From positions 985,994 through 1,049,993 of the forward strand of contig NZ_CACSIK010000001.1 in NCBI RefSeq assembly GCF_902705875.1: DNA of 64,000 nucleotides, given 5' to 3'. Origin of the DNA: Zhongshania aliphaticivorans. Lineage in GTDB: Bacteria > Pseudomonadota > Gammaproteobacteria > Pseudomonadales > Spongiibacteraceae. This document shows positions 16,004 to 26,266 of this stretch, piece after piece. The position numbers were made by a program, and so were the translations under genes. Under the pieces are notes generated by a model. That model was not told where the DNA came from and did not search any database. It saw only the letters and a program-made list of their open reading frames with translations. Position 1 is the stretch's first letter; each line of letters starts with the position of its first letter.

Positions 16004-16042
16004 GATGCTCGCAAGCTCGCACCTGTGTTGGCGGCGTTATAT
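15982..16042 (+). repeat. short attC site after the acetyltransferase
   Basis: R'' TGCTAAC (15982-15988) lies inside the coding end, and R' is GTTATAT (16036-16042). At 61 bp this is close to the minimal attC length. GCCAG pairs with the TTGGC near the 3' end, and GGATGC.. with GC..CC give the inner stem. Confidence 0.7.
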
Positions 16043-16108
16043 GCTTTCGGGAGCATCTTCATCCGACTTTCAGTTGACATTATATTGTTCTTCTAGCAGG
16101 ATAAAAAT

Positions 16109-16159
16109 ATGAATCTAAATCTCACGTACAAAGTATCTCGAATTATCATCATTCCATAG
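16109..16159 (+). CDS. leader peptide MNLNLTYKVSRIIIIP
   Basis: A 16-codon frame with a possible AGCAGG ribosome site and four consecutive isoleucine codons (ATT ATC ATC ATT, 16142-16153) just before Pro and TAG. It ends 5 bp before the first arm of a two-state hairpin system (16162-16220). This is the layout of transcription-attenuation leaders. A TTGACA at 16074-16079 may be part of the promoter. Confidence 0.5.
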   Translation: MNLNLTYKVSRIIIIP

Positions 16160-16161
16160 GA

Positions 16162-16220
16162 ATGGTGGGAATTTTGATGCGTCTGTAGTTTATCAAACCC
16201 ACCCCATAGAGGTGGGTTTT
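16162..16220 (+). promoter_or_regulatory. transcription attenuator with mutually exclusive hairpins
   Basis: Segment B (ATCAAACCCACC, 16192-16203) can pair with segment A upstream (GGTGGG 16164-16169 plus TTTGAT 16173-16178) or with segment C (GGTGGGTTT, 16211-16219). B:C is a 9-bp stem followed by TTTT, so it is a terminator; A:B is the antiterminator. A ribosome finishing the leader peptide would cover A and favour termination. One stalled at the isoleucine run would leave A free and favour read-through into the kinase gene at 16263. Confidence 0.6.
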
Positions 16221-16262
16221 CTGTTTCTGCCTCATGGGAGTAATTTACATAAAGGAGGCAGT

Positions 16263-16778
16263 ATGAAAAAAATAGCAGTTTTTGGTAAGCCCGGAAGCGG
16301 CAAATCTACTTTAAGCAAAGCGCTCGCGTTGGCAACTGGTATACAGTTACACCAGCTAGATTCGATAGTGTACAAAAAGAATGGGGAACTGGTAGATCGG
16401 AGTTCATTCGATGAAGCACATGAGCGTATCTTATCGTCTGGAAATTGGATCGTTGATGGGTTTGGACCAATAAACTCATTTCACCAGCGTTTGGAAGCAG
16501 CTGATACATTGGTTTACGTTGATTTGCCATACATAACAAGCTACTGGTTTGTGACAAAGAGACTTTTAAAAGGGCTTTTTGTCAAACCTGAAGGTTGGCC
16601 TGAGGGCAGTTCGGTACTAAAAGGTACTTTTGAGAGCTATAAAGTTTTACGGCTATGCCCAAAATTCTGGAATGATGACTTCACTGCCAGATTAGAAGCA
16701 ATGTCAGATAAAAAGTCATTATACATTGTTAAGTCAGTCTCTGAGCTAAATAACTTTGTATACCTGAATGTCAAGTAA
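16263..16778 (+). CDS. cassette A5: P-loop kinase, adenylate-kinase/FlaR-like
   Basis: A 171-residue P-loop protein. Walker A is GKPGSGKST (8-16), followed by HQLDSIVYKK and WIVDGFGP, the layout of topology-modulation protein FlaR and other adenylate-kinase-like small-molecule kinases. ATG 16263 has a strong AAAGGAGG site (16251-16258), 4-5 nt upstream; an upstream in-frame GTG-type start at 16212 lies inside the terminator hairpin and is rejected. It is the last cassette of array A, with its own promoter-like element and attenuator, so it does not depend on the integron promoter. Its substrate is unknown. Confidence 0.8.
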   Translation: MKKIAVFGKPGSGKSTLSKALALATGIQLHQLDSIVYKKNGELVDRSSFDEAHERILSSGNWIVDGFGPINSFHQRLEAADTLVYVDLPYITSYWFVTKRLLKGLFVKPEGWPEGSSVLKGTFESYKVLRLCPKFWNDDFTARLEAMSDKKSLYIVKSVSELNNFVYLNVK

Positions 16779-16782
16779 ATGC

Positions 16783-16864
16783 ATATAACAATCCAAGGCA
16801 GTGGGAAATATTTTGCTTCGCTACGCTCAAAACGCATAATATTCCCCTGCTGGCGGCGTTAACG
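16783..16864 (+). repeat. last attC site of array A
   Basis: R'' is ATATAAC (16783-16789) and R' GTTAACG (16858-16864). GGCAGTGGGAAATATT pairs with AATATTCCCCTGC, with one bulged base. The sequence after R' is the tail shared with array B. Confidence 0.8.
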
Positions 16865-16932
16865 AATGACTGCTTTCCTGAAATTGTCATGTCAAATTCT
16901 ATGATTTCGTAGGGCCGCTAATGGGTGATTCG
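16858..16932 (+). repeat. array tail, copy 1
   Basis: From R' onward about 75 bp align with 23319-23390: GTTA.CGAA.GACT, TTTC.TGAAAT.GTCAT, AAATT, TTCGTA and TAATGGG.GAT occur in both at the same spacing. Beyond that the two sequences differ. This marks the same original array end in both arrays. 16933-17002 shows nothing recognisable. Confidence 0.75.
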
Positions 16933-17002
16933 AGGCGATCGCCTGAATGTGTAAAATCTATCCAGCTCGCCTCCATATTTATGGTTGAACCATCTTTTTT
17001 AT

Positions 17003-17191
17003 TTATGTATTAGCACGCTGAGTAAGCGGCAGCACGTCACGGGCATACATGGCACCGACGACAAAGCGGGACATCTCTTTGGCTAGCTTCGTGTCGAAAC
17101 TCAGCCACAATTCATAGGGTTTTTCTTCTATATAACCATTGAAAAGCGCGGCGGCGGTGTCTTGTATTTTCTTGGTTTTTTCGTCTGGCAT
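17003..17191 (-). CDS. small conserved-looking protein, unknown
   Basis: A 62-residue protein beginning MPDEKTKKIQDTAAALFNGY and ending VVGAMYARDVLPLTQ. ATG 17191 is chosen because AGGA lies 8 nt upstream; the frame extends 21 codons further without a better start. It is mixed alpha-type with no membrane segment or cysteines. It runs divergently from katG with about 200 bp between them. I do not recognise the family. It lies outside the cassette array, since no attC flanks it. Confidence 0.55.
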   Translation of the reverse strand: MPDEKTKKIQDTAAALFNGYIEEKPYELWLSFDTKLAKEMSRFVVGAMYARDVLPLTQRANT

Positions 17192-17351
17192 GATGCTAAT
17201 CCTAGCTGTGCAGTGATCTACGGGCCGATAGTGACGTACATGATAAAGCAACATTACCTAAGCTTAGAGGCCAAATTAGAAGTTCAACAGTTAAAACCTA
17301 TTGTCACGATTGTTACGTACAGTTGGAAATAAGACCGCTACATGTCTATAA

Positions 17352-19562
<2,211 letters not shown>

Positions 19563-19578
19563 TACTTGTAACTGATAT

Positions 19579-19608
19579 AAGCCTCAGCTTGCTGGGGCTT
19601 TTTTTTGT
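19579..19608 (+). terminator. Rho-independent terminator of katG
   Basis: AAGCCTCA and TGGGGCTT pair around GCTTGC and are followed by eight T residues. It lies 17 bp after the katG stop codon. Confidence 0.9.
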
Positions 19609-19695
19609 CTAAATATAACTATTTGCAGATTTACTCTACAGTAACAGTACCAAGCAGCGCACCTGACGCGATATTCTTTGTTATAGGAGACGCAG

Positions 19696-19893
19696 ATGAA
19701 CACGATAGAAACGGTGGCAGCGCAATGTCCATATTGCGGTGAAAATATTGAATTAGTCGTGGATGGCTCGGCTGGAGACCAGCGATACATAGAGGATTGT
19801 GAAGTGTGTTGCCAAGCAATATCCATCGCTTTAACCTGCGATGAAGAGCTAGGCGTCAGGGTAGACGTATTCTCAGAAAATGACGTGTTTTAA
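19696..19893 (+). CDS. CPXCG-motif cysteine-rich protein
   Basis: A 65-residue protein of the small CPXCG family. CPYCG (residues 11-15) and CEVC (35-38) give four cysteines that probably bind one zinc ion, followed by an acidic tail. ATG 19696 follows TAGGAG. The family is widespread in gammaproteobacteria and has no firm function. It is the last ordinary gene before the second array; 19894-20035 holds no gene. Confidence 0.85.
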   Translation: MNTIETVAAQCPYCGENIELVVDGSAGDQRYIEDCEVCCQAISIALTCDEELGVRVDVFSENDVF

Positions 19894-20035
19894 AGGCGTC
19901 TTTAATTAAGGTCAATTGTTGATTCATCTAAACACTGGCTTATCTTTGGACTTACTAGACTAATATAGACACTCAAGCGGAGCTTTGAAGGCTGGAAATC
20001 ACGGTTGCTGTAACAAGCCAGCGGCATAAATAAAT

Positions 20036-20313
20036 AGTATATTTTTGCTGAGCAAGGATTTATGCTCATATTATTTCCAGTATGCTATGCTCGATTTCTC
20101 GACAGCAGCTCGGAAAATGGATTTAAAAACAAGAACATAAGGAAGTGAGGTAATACATATGAGATCCCTCCAAAATTACTTGTGCGCATGCTTGTTTAGT
20201 CGAAATGCGCCTGAGTATGAATCCCTTGTTTTTCTTAAGTAAATTAATGGGTTGCGCTAGCTTCGATGATATATCAATTTTGGCAAAACGCGCATGCGCA
20301 CGATTGAAATGTT
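20036..20313 (+). other. second attI-like region, without an integrase
   Basis: This region resembles 11757-12030: AGTATATTTTTGC at the left end, ACATAAGGAAGTGAG in the middle, and AAATGTTAG with GTT at 20311-20313 at the crossover. Similarity stops on the left at the half of the LexA box; no intI remains. TTGCTG and TATTAT spaced by 18 bp (20050-20079) are a possible cassette promoter. A 27-codon frame (20159-20242) follows an AAGGAAGTGAGG stretch. No other gene is seen in 19894-20326. Confidence 0.6.
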
Positions 20314-20326
20314 AGGTGTTTTCGTG

Positions 20327-20731
20327 ATGAACGCAGAAATCATCAAGAATAAATTAAAGAGTTCGTCTTTATGTGAGGCAGGCAAAGCTTACGAGCTATT
20401 AGCAAGTGGTTCTGAATTGGTGGTTGACGAAAGCGTTATTGATGTTGCTTCCTCTGGAATTCTAGAAACTTATCGGATTAGAGGTAAACATATTTCAGAT
20501 AGGTCTGGTGAGCACGCTCAAAGACTGGCTAAAAGCACAAAAGAGTTAGTAGATGCGATTGAGTTTCGAGATCCAAAACAACTCAAAACGGCTCGTATAA
20601 AATCGCCTGGTCTAGGTTACTTTTTAATTTGGTTTGAACCAGTTAGCAGTGAACTGATGGGGTGTTGTTACTTAATTAAGAACAATGAGGTTACGGAGCA
20701 AGCATGGAGCCAAATGTGGGACAACACTTAA
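20327..20731 (+). CDS. cassette B1: unknown protein
   Basis: A 134-residue soluble protein, MNAEIIKNKLKSS onward, with LGYFLIWFEPVSSELMGCCYLI near the C-terminus. I do not recognise it. ATG 20327 is 10 bp after the GTT of the attI core. The frame is open upstream across the crossover to ATG 20294, so a longer fusion product starting in the attI region is possible. There is no good ribosome site at either start. The stop codon overlaps R'' of the following attC, which supports a real cassette gene. Confidence 0.6.
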   Translation: MNAEIIKNKLKSSSLCEAGKAYELLASGSELVVDESVIDVASSGILETYRIRGKHISDRSGEHAQRLAKSTKELVDAIEFRDPKQLKTARIKSPGLGYFLIWFEPVSSELMGCCYLIKNNEVTEQAWSQMWDNT

Positions 20732-20813
20732 CAAGCGCATGTTGTTCGCCCCTTCGAGGCTGGGACCTCCGTTCCGCTGCGCTTCACTACGGCTCCAAAT
20801 ACGGGCGTTATGT
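20726..20813 (+). repeat. attC site after cassette B1
   Basis: R'' ACTTAAC (20726-20732) and R' GTTATGT (20807-20813) fit the consensus. The inner part is rich in short complementary blocks (GGACC, GGCTCC), though less regular than the other sites. Confidence 0.65.
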
Positions 20814-20849
20814 GCAAATAAGCTAAGGATGCCAAAGTAGAAAACCGCT

Positions 20850-21929
20850 ATGAATCAATACCCGTCATATATTTATGAGCCAGCAAAGAGCATTGAGGTT
20901 TTTGAGGCTTCTGAAAAATATCTAAATACCAACCCTCTTTTAAAGGAAAAAATTACCAACTTGGGTTGGTGTTATCAGAGTATTGGAAAATCCATACCTC
21001 AAACCATGGAAAACTTCTGGTCTGGTCACTTCTTTCCATTTGTGGAGTCGAGCGAGGAACTTCAAATATCTTTTAATCTGGTGATGTTCGGCTTGTATAA
21101 GCAAGCATTTATGTCATTGAGAAGCGCTCTTGAAGTAGGCATGTTGTCCGTCTATTACAACATAAATGATGATGGGCATAAGATTGTTAAAGACTGGCTC
21201 AATTCCAAAGACGCCTGGGAAGCCAATACACCTCGATCAGATAAAATCTGGAAAATATTAAAAAAGAATAAAAACATAGAAAACTTCGACCTCAAACTCA
21301 ACCTCAAGGAAAGGTTTGAGGATCTGAGTTATTTACATAATTTTGTTCACACGAAGGGGTATAAATATTCAAATAAACTAGGGTTAATGAAGCCCAATTA
21401 CCAAACGTTCGAGGAAACAATATTTCTAAAGTGGTTAGATGCGTATGAAAAGGTCGTAATAATTGTGGCTACGCTACATATGCTGAAGTATCCAATAGCT
21501 TCGATTGAATATGAATGGGATGATAAAGTCGGAATAGACAATCCTTTTCCTGTATTAGAGCCATACGAAATAGATCGAATTAAAGAAATATTGCCATTCT
21601 CTTATTTCCGCGAAATTCAGACTATTGCTAGCGTTGATCCTGATACTCAAGAGTTGCTAGAACATATTAAGAATCTGCCAGACATGACAGAGAAAGAAAA
21701 AGAGCAACAAATAGTCGATTTCGATAAATCAATGATTGAGAATGGGCAAGGATTTATCGAATGGGAAAAGCAAGAATTAAAGTGGTTAGAAAAAATGAGT
21801 GATGAGGCAAAGGAGAAAGTCATTCGTAGGATAGATAGTATAAGGGAATGGGCTATAGAGAATAATATGATGAAGCCAAAGATTGAAAGACTAAAAGAAG
21901 AAGAATTTTTTGATAAAAATTTTGACTAG
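20850..21929 (+). CDS. cassette B2: HEPN/DUF5677-like protein, unknown
   Basis: A 359-residue AT-rich protein. The middle has LYKQAFMSLRSALEVGMLSVYY and SYLHNFVHTKGYKY, a pattern seen in DUF5677-type and some HEPN-like proteins (helical bundle with LRSxLE and xxHxH elements). The C-terminal 110 residues are highly charged, with EKEKEQQIVDFDKS and repeated Glu/Lys stretches suggesting a coiled coil. ATG 20850 has no clear ribosome site. Codon use is more AT-rich than in the chromosomal neighbours, as expected for a cassette. The family link is tentative and the function unknown. Confidence 0.55.
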   Translation: MNQYPSYIYEPAKSIEVFEASEKYLNTNPLLKEKITNLGWCYQSIGKSIPQTMENFWSGHFFPFVESSEELQISFNLVMFGLYKQAFMSLRSALEVGMLSVYYNINDDGHKIVKDWLNSKDAWEANTPRSDKIWKILKKNKNIENFDLKLNLKERFEDLSYLHNFVHTKGYKYSNKLGLMKPNYQTFEETIFLKWLDAYEKVVIIVATLHMLKYPIASIEYEWDDKVGIDNPFPVLEPYEIDRIKEILPFSYFREIQTIASVDPDTQELLEHIKNLPDMTEKEKEQQIVDFDKSMIENGQGFIEWEKQELKWLEKMSDEAKEKVIRRIDSIREWAIENNMMKPKIERLKEEEFFDKNFD

Positions 21930-21951
21930 TGCGAATTTTTATTGTATCTGC

Positions 21952-22065
21952 ACATAGCAAATTGCTCCATTTGACGTTTTGGTCTACGCTCCGTTTTGGG
22001 GTGGCTGCGCCACTTTACACCAAAACTCAACTCCAACCAAAACGCAAATGAGCAAGGCGTTATAA
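21952..22065 (+). repeat. attC site after cassette B2, R'' degenerate
   Basis: R' is GTTATAA (22059-22065). TTGCTCCATTTGACGTTTTG pairs with CAAAACGCAAATGAGCAA. R'' reads ACATAGC (21952-21958) instead of ending in AAC, so the conserved AAC is lost and excision at this site is probably poor. Confidence 0.8.
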
Positions 22066-22089
22066 ATAAAAATATCAAAGGACACCTCG

Positions 22090-22599
22090 ATGAATAGAGC
22101 CATAATTTTCATATCCCTCATTCTAATTGCATCCTGTGGAATGCAGCCCTAGCAAGAGCCTATAGGAGGCTCTAAAGCTAAAATGTACTTTGATGGCTCT
22201 GATATGACACCACCTCCCTTTATGCAAAGAAAGCTTAATGTTGAGTTGTACAGTCAGTGCTATGAGGAAAAAAGTTCTGACGGAGTACTGGGGTCGTTAA
22301 CGATCAAAGAGTCTAGTTTCAATGTTGATGGCGTAAATTTACCAATTTCTGAAAAAATATACTTATCGTACGGAATTTTGAATCACTGCATGTTGAATTG
22401 GAGTATCTCCCCTCAGCAAGGAGCGGAATACGTTGCGACTTTTGATAATGTATTTGGTGGGTGTAATGGAAATCTATATCGTCTCGAAGGAGGTGAGCGT
22501 ATTAAAGAAGGCTCTGCGATGTTCTTGAAACTTGATGGTATGAAAAAGGTTTTCGGTGACCCTAAGAGTTGGAGGCAATGCAAAAATATCCCGGAATAA
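22090..22599 (+). pseudogene. cassette B3: lipoprotein gene interrupted by an in-frame TAG
   Basis: ATG 22090 opens a lipoprotein signal (MNRAIIFISLILIASCGMQP) with lipobox IASC. Codon 21 is TAG (22150-22152). The same frame then continues without a break from QEPIGGSKAKMYFDGSD to the stop codon at 22597, about 148 more codons. This is either a nonsense mutation, a sequencing error or amber read-through. A restart at ATG 22183 would give a 138-residue protein without a signal peptide. The mature part contains two or three cysteines and resembles no family I know. Confidence 0.7.
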
Positions 22600-22603
22600 A
22601 TAT

Positions 22604-22680
22604 TTATAACAAGGTGCGGAAAAATAGCCCTTCGGACTGGACTCGCCACTTCGCGGCGAGTTTTTCGCATGGTGTTAGCT
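22604..22680 (+). repeat. attC site after cassette B3
   Basis: R'' TTATAAC (22604-22610) and R' GTTAGCT (22674-22680). GTGCGGAAAAA and TTTTTCGCA pair, enclosing a small CTCGCC/GGCGAG hairpin. Confidence 0.8.
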
Positions 22681-22695
22681 TGAAGCGAGGAAAAA

Positions 22696-23226
22696 ATGGA
22701 TCGGTGGATTTCATATTTATATGAACAGCATTCCGAAAATGAATTGAAAAATTGGGCGTCACGGTTAAAATATTTTCGATATTTCAGAGCATATGGCGGA
22801 CACGCAAATGACGTAGATTCTCTAGATATTGCTTTGAAATACGAAACCTCAGAATCTCTTCTTAATATATTTGGAAAGCTAGGAATAGAGCCCACTATTT
22901 ATTTGAAGAAGCCTGAACAACCTATACCTGGAAAAAGATACAGTCTAGGCGAGTACAATGCTTTTCCCTGTTTAATTCCTGCAACTGAGTGGATTAAGCA
23001 ACCGAGTCATTGCGTAATATTTGGAGTAAATGTTCATGTTTGGTGTGAGAGTGATCTTATTAAGGTATCTGCTAGCCCTAGTAGCTACATTGTAACAGCC
23101 GAGCACGTAGAATCAGCTGAAAAATTAGAACGTCACCTCGGTGAACTTAAGAATAATCTTATAGATCCACCAAGGGATACAAAACATTATATATGTCCAA
23201 GGTATCACCCCAACATATTCAGCTAA
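22696..23226 (+). CDS. cassette B4: unknown protein
   Basis: A 176-residue soluble protein starting MDRWISYLYEQHSENELKNW. ATG 22696 follows GAAGCGAGGAAAAA, a good ribosome site. It has a mixed alpha/beta look, with VIFGVNVHVWCESDLIKVSASPSS in the middle and a Pro/His-rich end (KHYICPRYHPNIFS). No family recognised. It is the last cassette of array B. Confidence 0.65.
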   Translation: MDRWISYLYEQHSENELKNWASRLKYFRYFRAYGGHANDVDSLDIALKYETSESLLNIFGKLGIEPTIYLKKPEQPIPGKRYSLGEYNAFPCLIPATEWIKQPSHCVIFGVNVHVWCESDLIKVSASPSSYIVTAEHVESAEKLERHLGELKNNLIDPPRDTKHYICPRYHPNIFS

Positions 23227-23325
23227 TAAGGCTTTGCTGGACTTTATTTCCGTCGCTAGGTTTTGTACTTGAATAGCACAAAAAACCAATCAACTACAGT
23301 TCGCCGGTAATCGCGGGCGTTATCG
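23222..23325 (+). repeat. degenerate attC at the end of array B
   Basis: R' GTTATCG (23319-23325) is clear. The R'' position has GCTAATAA instead of a YAAC form. GGTTTTGTAC and a facing GCACAAAAAACC make the central hairpin. Length and position fit an attC that has lost its R''. Confidence 0.55.
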
Positions 23326-23390
23326 AAAGACTATTTTCATGAAATAGTCATCCCAAATTGACAGACTTCGTATTGCGGTTAATGGGCGAT
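23319..23390 (+). repeat. array tail, copy 2
   Basis: Diverged copy of 16858-16932 starting exactly at R'. Nothing is recognisable in 23391-23562 except the upstream region of the next gene. Confidence 0.75.
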
Positions 23391-23562
23391 ATCACTACTT
23401 TCTGCAAAGCTGGCCAAGGCGGACATCTTATGGGTGAGTCGGCACAGCGCATTACTTGTTGCGTAACATGGTTGTCATGGATATTGGGTTAAATAAAAAA
23501 CCATCGTAGCCATGCGGTGGGTCACTGTTATGGTTTATTCAGTGACACATTCAGGTCTCGCC

Positions 23563-24405
23563 ATGTCTGCTTTATCTATTGCTGTTATTTCCTTAGCGCC
23601 CGAGGCACCAGAAGTTCGTCGCCTGCTTTTTACACTCGCGGAGCTGGGTTTTGATGCGACTATTTTTCCCGCGGTTGATGGTCGTAAGGCCATGCCGGTA
23701 CTGGAAGACGGTGAATCGGTAGATCATCGCAAGGCTTTGCTGCGTCGCCGAGCCACTTTGTATACGGGTGAAATTGCATGCTTTTTATCGCATTCCAGAG
23801 CCATTAAACAAGCGTATGCGCGCGGTGATGAGCGTTTATTGATCTTGGAAGACGATGTAGAGATTCTGGCTGGCTTTGCCGATGTTGTTCATGCGGTTAC
23901 TGCATTACCAGCCGAAGCCGAATTAGTACGTTTAATGGGGCTAAAACGCCGACGCCGCAAAGTCATTGCGACACTGGCATCAAAATGGTCGCTAGTTAGG
24001 CCGTTGCGGGGGTGGTGTGGTACGCAGGGGTATATTATCAATCGGGCGGGTATGGCTAAGTTTATCCAACATGCCGATGTTATTAGCATGGCGATAGACA
24101 GTTTTTATGACTGCTTTTGGGAAACCGGTATCCGCTGCTATGGGATAGAACCTCATGTGCTTGTGGAAAGAGCGCATCCATCTAGTATTGCCAAACAATG
24201 GGGTAAAGTGAAACCGAATGCTTGGACGAATCTTCGTTGGCAAGTATTTAAGTTATACCGCGGTGTGTTGATGCGTTATTACCGCTTGGCACATTATTCA
24301 GATTTTTATCCCAATGCTTTTCCCGATGACAGTGTTAAGTTTGCTCGTTCTAAATCAAATAAAAAGACACGTTATTCTAATTCGCCTAACACCTTAAGTC
24401 GCTGA
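23563..24405 (+). CDS. glycosyltransferase family 25 (LPS-type)
   Basis: A 280-residue GT25 protein. Family signatures are LYTGEIACFLSH (66-77) and LLILEDDVE (92-100), the acidic motif binding the nucleotide sugar and metal; CGTQGYIINRAGMAKF follows. Such enzymes add galactose or related sugars to lipooligosaccharide cores. I start at ATG 23563, where the typical beta-strand SIAVISL begins; an in-frame ATG at 23512 would add 17 residues without a ribosome site. Its 3' end overlaps the convergent sulfotransferase by 34 bp, so the two can be co-expressed only antagonistically. Confidence 0.85.
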   Translation: MSALSIAVISLAPEAPEVRRLLFTLAELGFDATIFPAVDGRKAMPVLEDGESVDHRKALLRRRATLYTGEIACFLSHSRAIKQAYARGDERLLILEDDVEILAGFADVVHAVTALPAEAELVRLMGLKRRRRKVIATLASKWSLVRPLRGWCGTQGYIINRAGMAKFIQHADVISMAIDSFYDCFWETGIRCYGIEPHVLVERAHPSSIAKQWGKVKPNAWTNLRWQVFKLYRGVLMRYYRLAHYSDFYPNAFPDDSVKFARSKSNKKTRYSNSPNTLSR

Positions 24406-25937
24406 TGCATGGCTTGAAGATGGTCTTGGTATTTTTGCCATTGCCCAATGCGACTTGTGCTAATAGGCGATCTGACCTGCGTGGTTGATGTTGTTTTTAC
24501 AGGTCGAGGATTGTTGTAAAAGTGAAGACAGTTTTCTTCCCAAGGAAGACCTATAAACTCAAGCAAGGACTTAACCGTATCGTCGTAGTGGTTTATCAAC
24601 GTCTCGTATTCTAGAAAGAATACCTTATCTGGTAAGACTTTTTGCCAATAGCGGTAAAGCTCTGCCGCGCCGTGATAACTGTCGGCTAGTTCTTCTTGGT
24701 CATAAGTAAAATTAAGCCCGTTGGCAAAATATTGGCGATAGCAGCCCCATAAATTATCCATGGGGTCGCGGCGACAAAAGATTATTTTTGCATCTGGTCT
24801 TGCCAAATGGATAAGCCCCAGAGCTTTATAATTTTGTAAATTCTTGTCTGTGAAAAATGGGGTGGCGTGAAGTTCTTGGGTGAATTTTTGATAATTGTCG
24901 CCAATTTTTTTCCAATCATTTACTTGTAAATCTTTTGCCCAAAAGGGAAAGGGTTTGGTAATGCCTTTTTCATGTAATAAAGCGGCGGCAGCGCGAGGGA
25001 GTGCATTTATTTCATCCCCAGCGGTGACCATTGAATGACTGGAAATGATTTGCTCAATTAAGGTGGTGCCGCTTCTTGGTAGGCCGCAAATAAAAATGGG
25101 TGTAGATATCGTTGTCTCTGGGCTTGTTTCTGTGACAGCTTGGTTTAAAACCTCAGCGGAAAAATGTGACGGGATATCTTTAATTTCCTGCATATCTTTT
25201 GCGTGGTCATAAGTGACCACGCTGCGCTTTAGCTTTGCTCCTTGCTCAATATGGAAGCATTGTTTGGATATATTATTTCTAAATTCATAGCCTCTGCTGA
25301 GGGCATAATGCAGCCTGACTTTGCTATCTGCATTAAGGCTGGGTTTGCTGAGCAGCGCTTCCATTTTGCTAAGTTCGCTATCGTCAATCTCATTATACAA
25401 ATCTGACCGATTCCAATACGCAAAGCTATTTGATGGTGATAGCCGAAGGCAGCGATTAAAGCTTGCGAGCGCGGCGGACATATTGCCCATTTCTTTAAGG
25501 ATGATGCCGTGTTGATTCAGGGCGTTGGTATTTGCGGGGGCAAGCTTCATAACCTTTTCAATAATGCTTAGTGCTCGGTCATGTTGATTTAATAATCTTA
25601 ACGCGCTTGCCTGTGAAAGCAGGGCGCGAACATCGCGTGGTTTATCCTTAAGATATTGTTCTGTGGCTTGTAGCAGGCCGATAAAGTCATTGCTTTGTTG
25701 AAGGCTGTTAAATAATAAATACCAAGCGCGGCTTAATTGCGGCACTTGTGAAATGAGCTGTCGGCTCAGTAAGGTCACGGCAGGCCACTTGTTGTTTTCA
25801 GCGAGTTGCAGGGTGAAATCTATGGCTTGTCCAGCCGTCATTGCTTTTTGTCCCGGTCTGCCAGGAAGGCTGATATTGACGGTTTTACGCTCGTGTTTGT
25901 CAGCGGCAGATTTACTTGGGTTTTTCTTGCTTGCCAT
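24372..25937 (-). CDS. TPR-repeat sulfotransferase
   Basis: A 521-residue protein. Residues 40-175 contain TPR repeats (ALRLLNQHDRALSIIEKVMKLAPAN, then NQHGIILKEMGNMSAALASFNRCLRLSPSN). The C-terminal half is a PAPS-dependent sulfotransferase with the 5'-phosphosulfate loop PIFICGLPRSGTT (280-292) and the 3'-phosphate-binding element around FCRRDPMDNLWGCYRQYF. It would transfer sulfate to a carbohydrate or protein; no membrane segment is seen. It starts at ATG 25937 with AGGTAAC upstream. Convergent with the GT25 gene, which suggests a shared surface-glycan context. Confidence 0.88.
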   Translation of the reverse strand: MASKKNPSKSAADKHERKTVNISLPGRPGQKAMTAGQAIDFTLQLAENNKWPAVTLLSRQLISQVPQLSRAWYLLFNSLQQSNDFIGLLQATEQYLKDKPRDVRALLSQASALRLLNQHDRALSIIEKVMKLAPANTNALNQHGIILKEMGNMSAALASFNRCLRLSPSNSFAYWNRSDLYNEIDDSELSKMEALLSKPSLNADSKVRLHYALSRGYEFRNNISKQCFHIEQGAKLKRSVVTYDHAKDMQEIKDIPSHFSAEVLNQAVTETSPETTISTPIFICGLPRSGTTLIEQIISSHSMVTAGDEINALPRAAAALLHEKGITKPFPFWAKDLQVNDWKKIGDNYQKFTQELHATPFFTDKNLQNYKALGLIHLARPDAKIIFCRRDPMDNLWGCYRQYFANGLNFTYDQEELADSYHGAAELYRYWQKVLPDKVFFLEYETLINHYDDTVKSLLEFIGLPWEENCLHFYNNPRPVKTTSTTQVRSPISTSRIGQWQKYQDHLQAMHQRLKVLGELE

Positions 25938-26266
25938 TGTTACCTGTATTTATTCATAAGAGTGGCGCGGCCATGATATTAAGTGGTGATAGTTTAAATC
26001 TTTGCCTGAATTCATGGTGCTTAAAGCGCTATTGTAACGGTAGCTCGCTTTAGGTGGTAGCGAGGAAAGCCAGCCATGTATATAGCAGGCAAAGCCGGCG
26101 AAGGTATATTTTCCAAATTTCGTTAATCAATAAAAGCATAATAAAAACAAGCGCTTACAGATATTTTGTGGCTCGTCTAAACGGAGGATGGTGTGGCTGT
26201 GGGGCATGTGTGAGAATTTTTCACCATGCAGAACCCTATGAAAAACGCGTCCGAAGGAGAATATCA
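25938..26266 (+). other. intergenic region before the Rieske oxygenase
   Basis: About 330 bp between divergent genes. The Rieske reading frame is open upstream to 26054, but the AAGGAGA at 26254-26260 fixes the start at 26267. No operator repeat or RNA structure was clear to me. Confidence 0.4.

Noticed and set aside
22413..22895. 160-codon minus-strand frame over cassettes B3 and B4
   Set aside because: It runs across an attC site and two cassette genes on the other strand, which a real cassette gene would not do.
26054..26266. N-terminal extension of the Rieske oxygenase
   Set aside because: The frame is open but the ribosome site AAGGAGA and family length favour the start at 26267.
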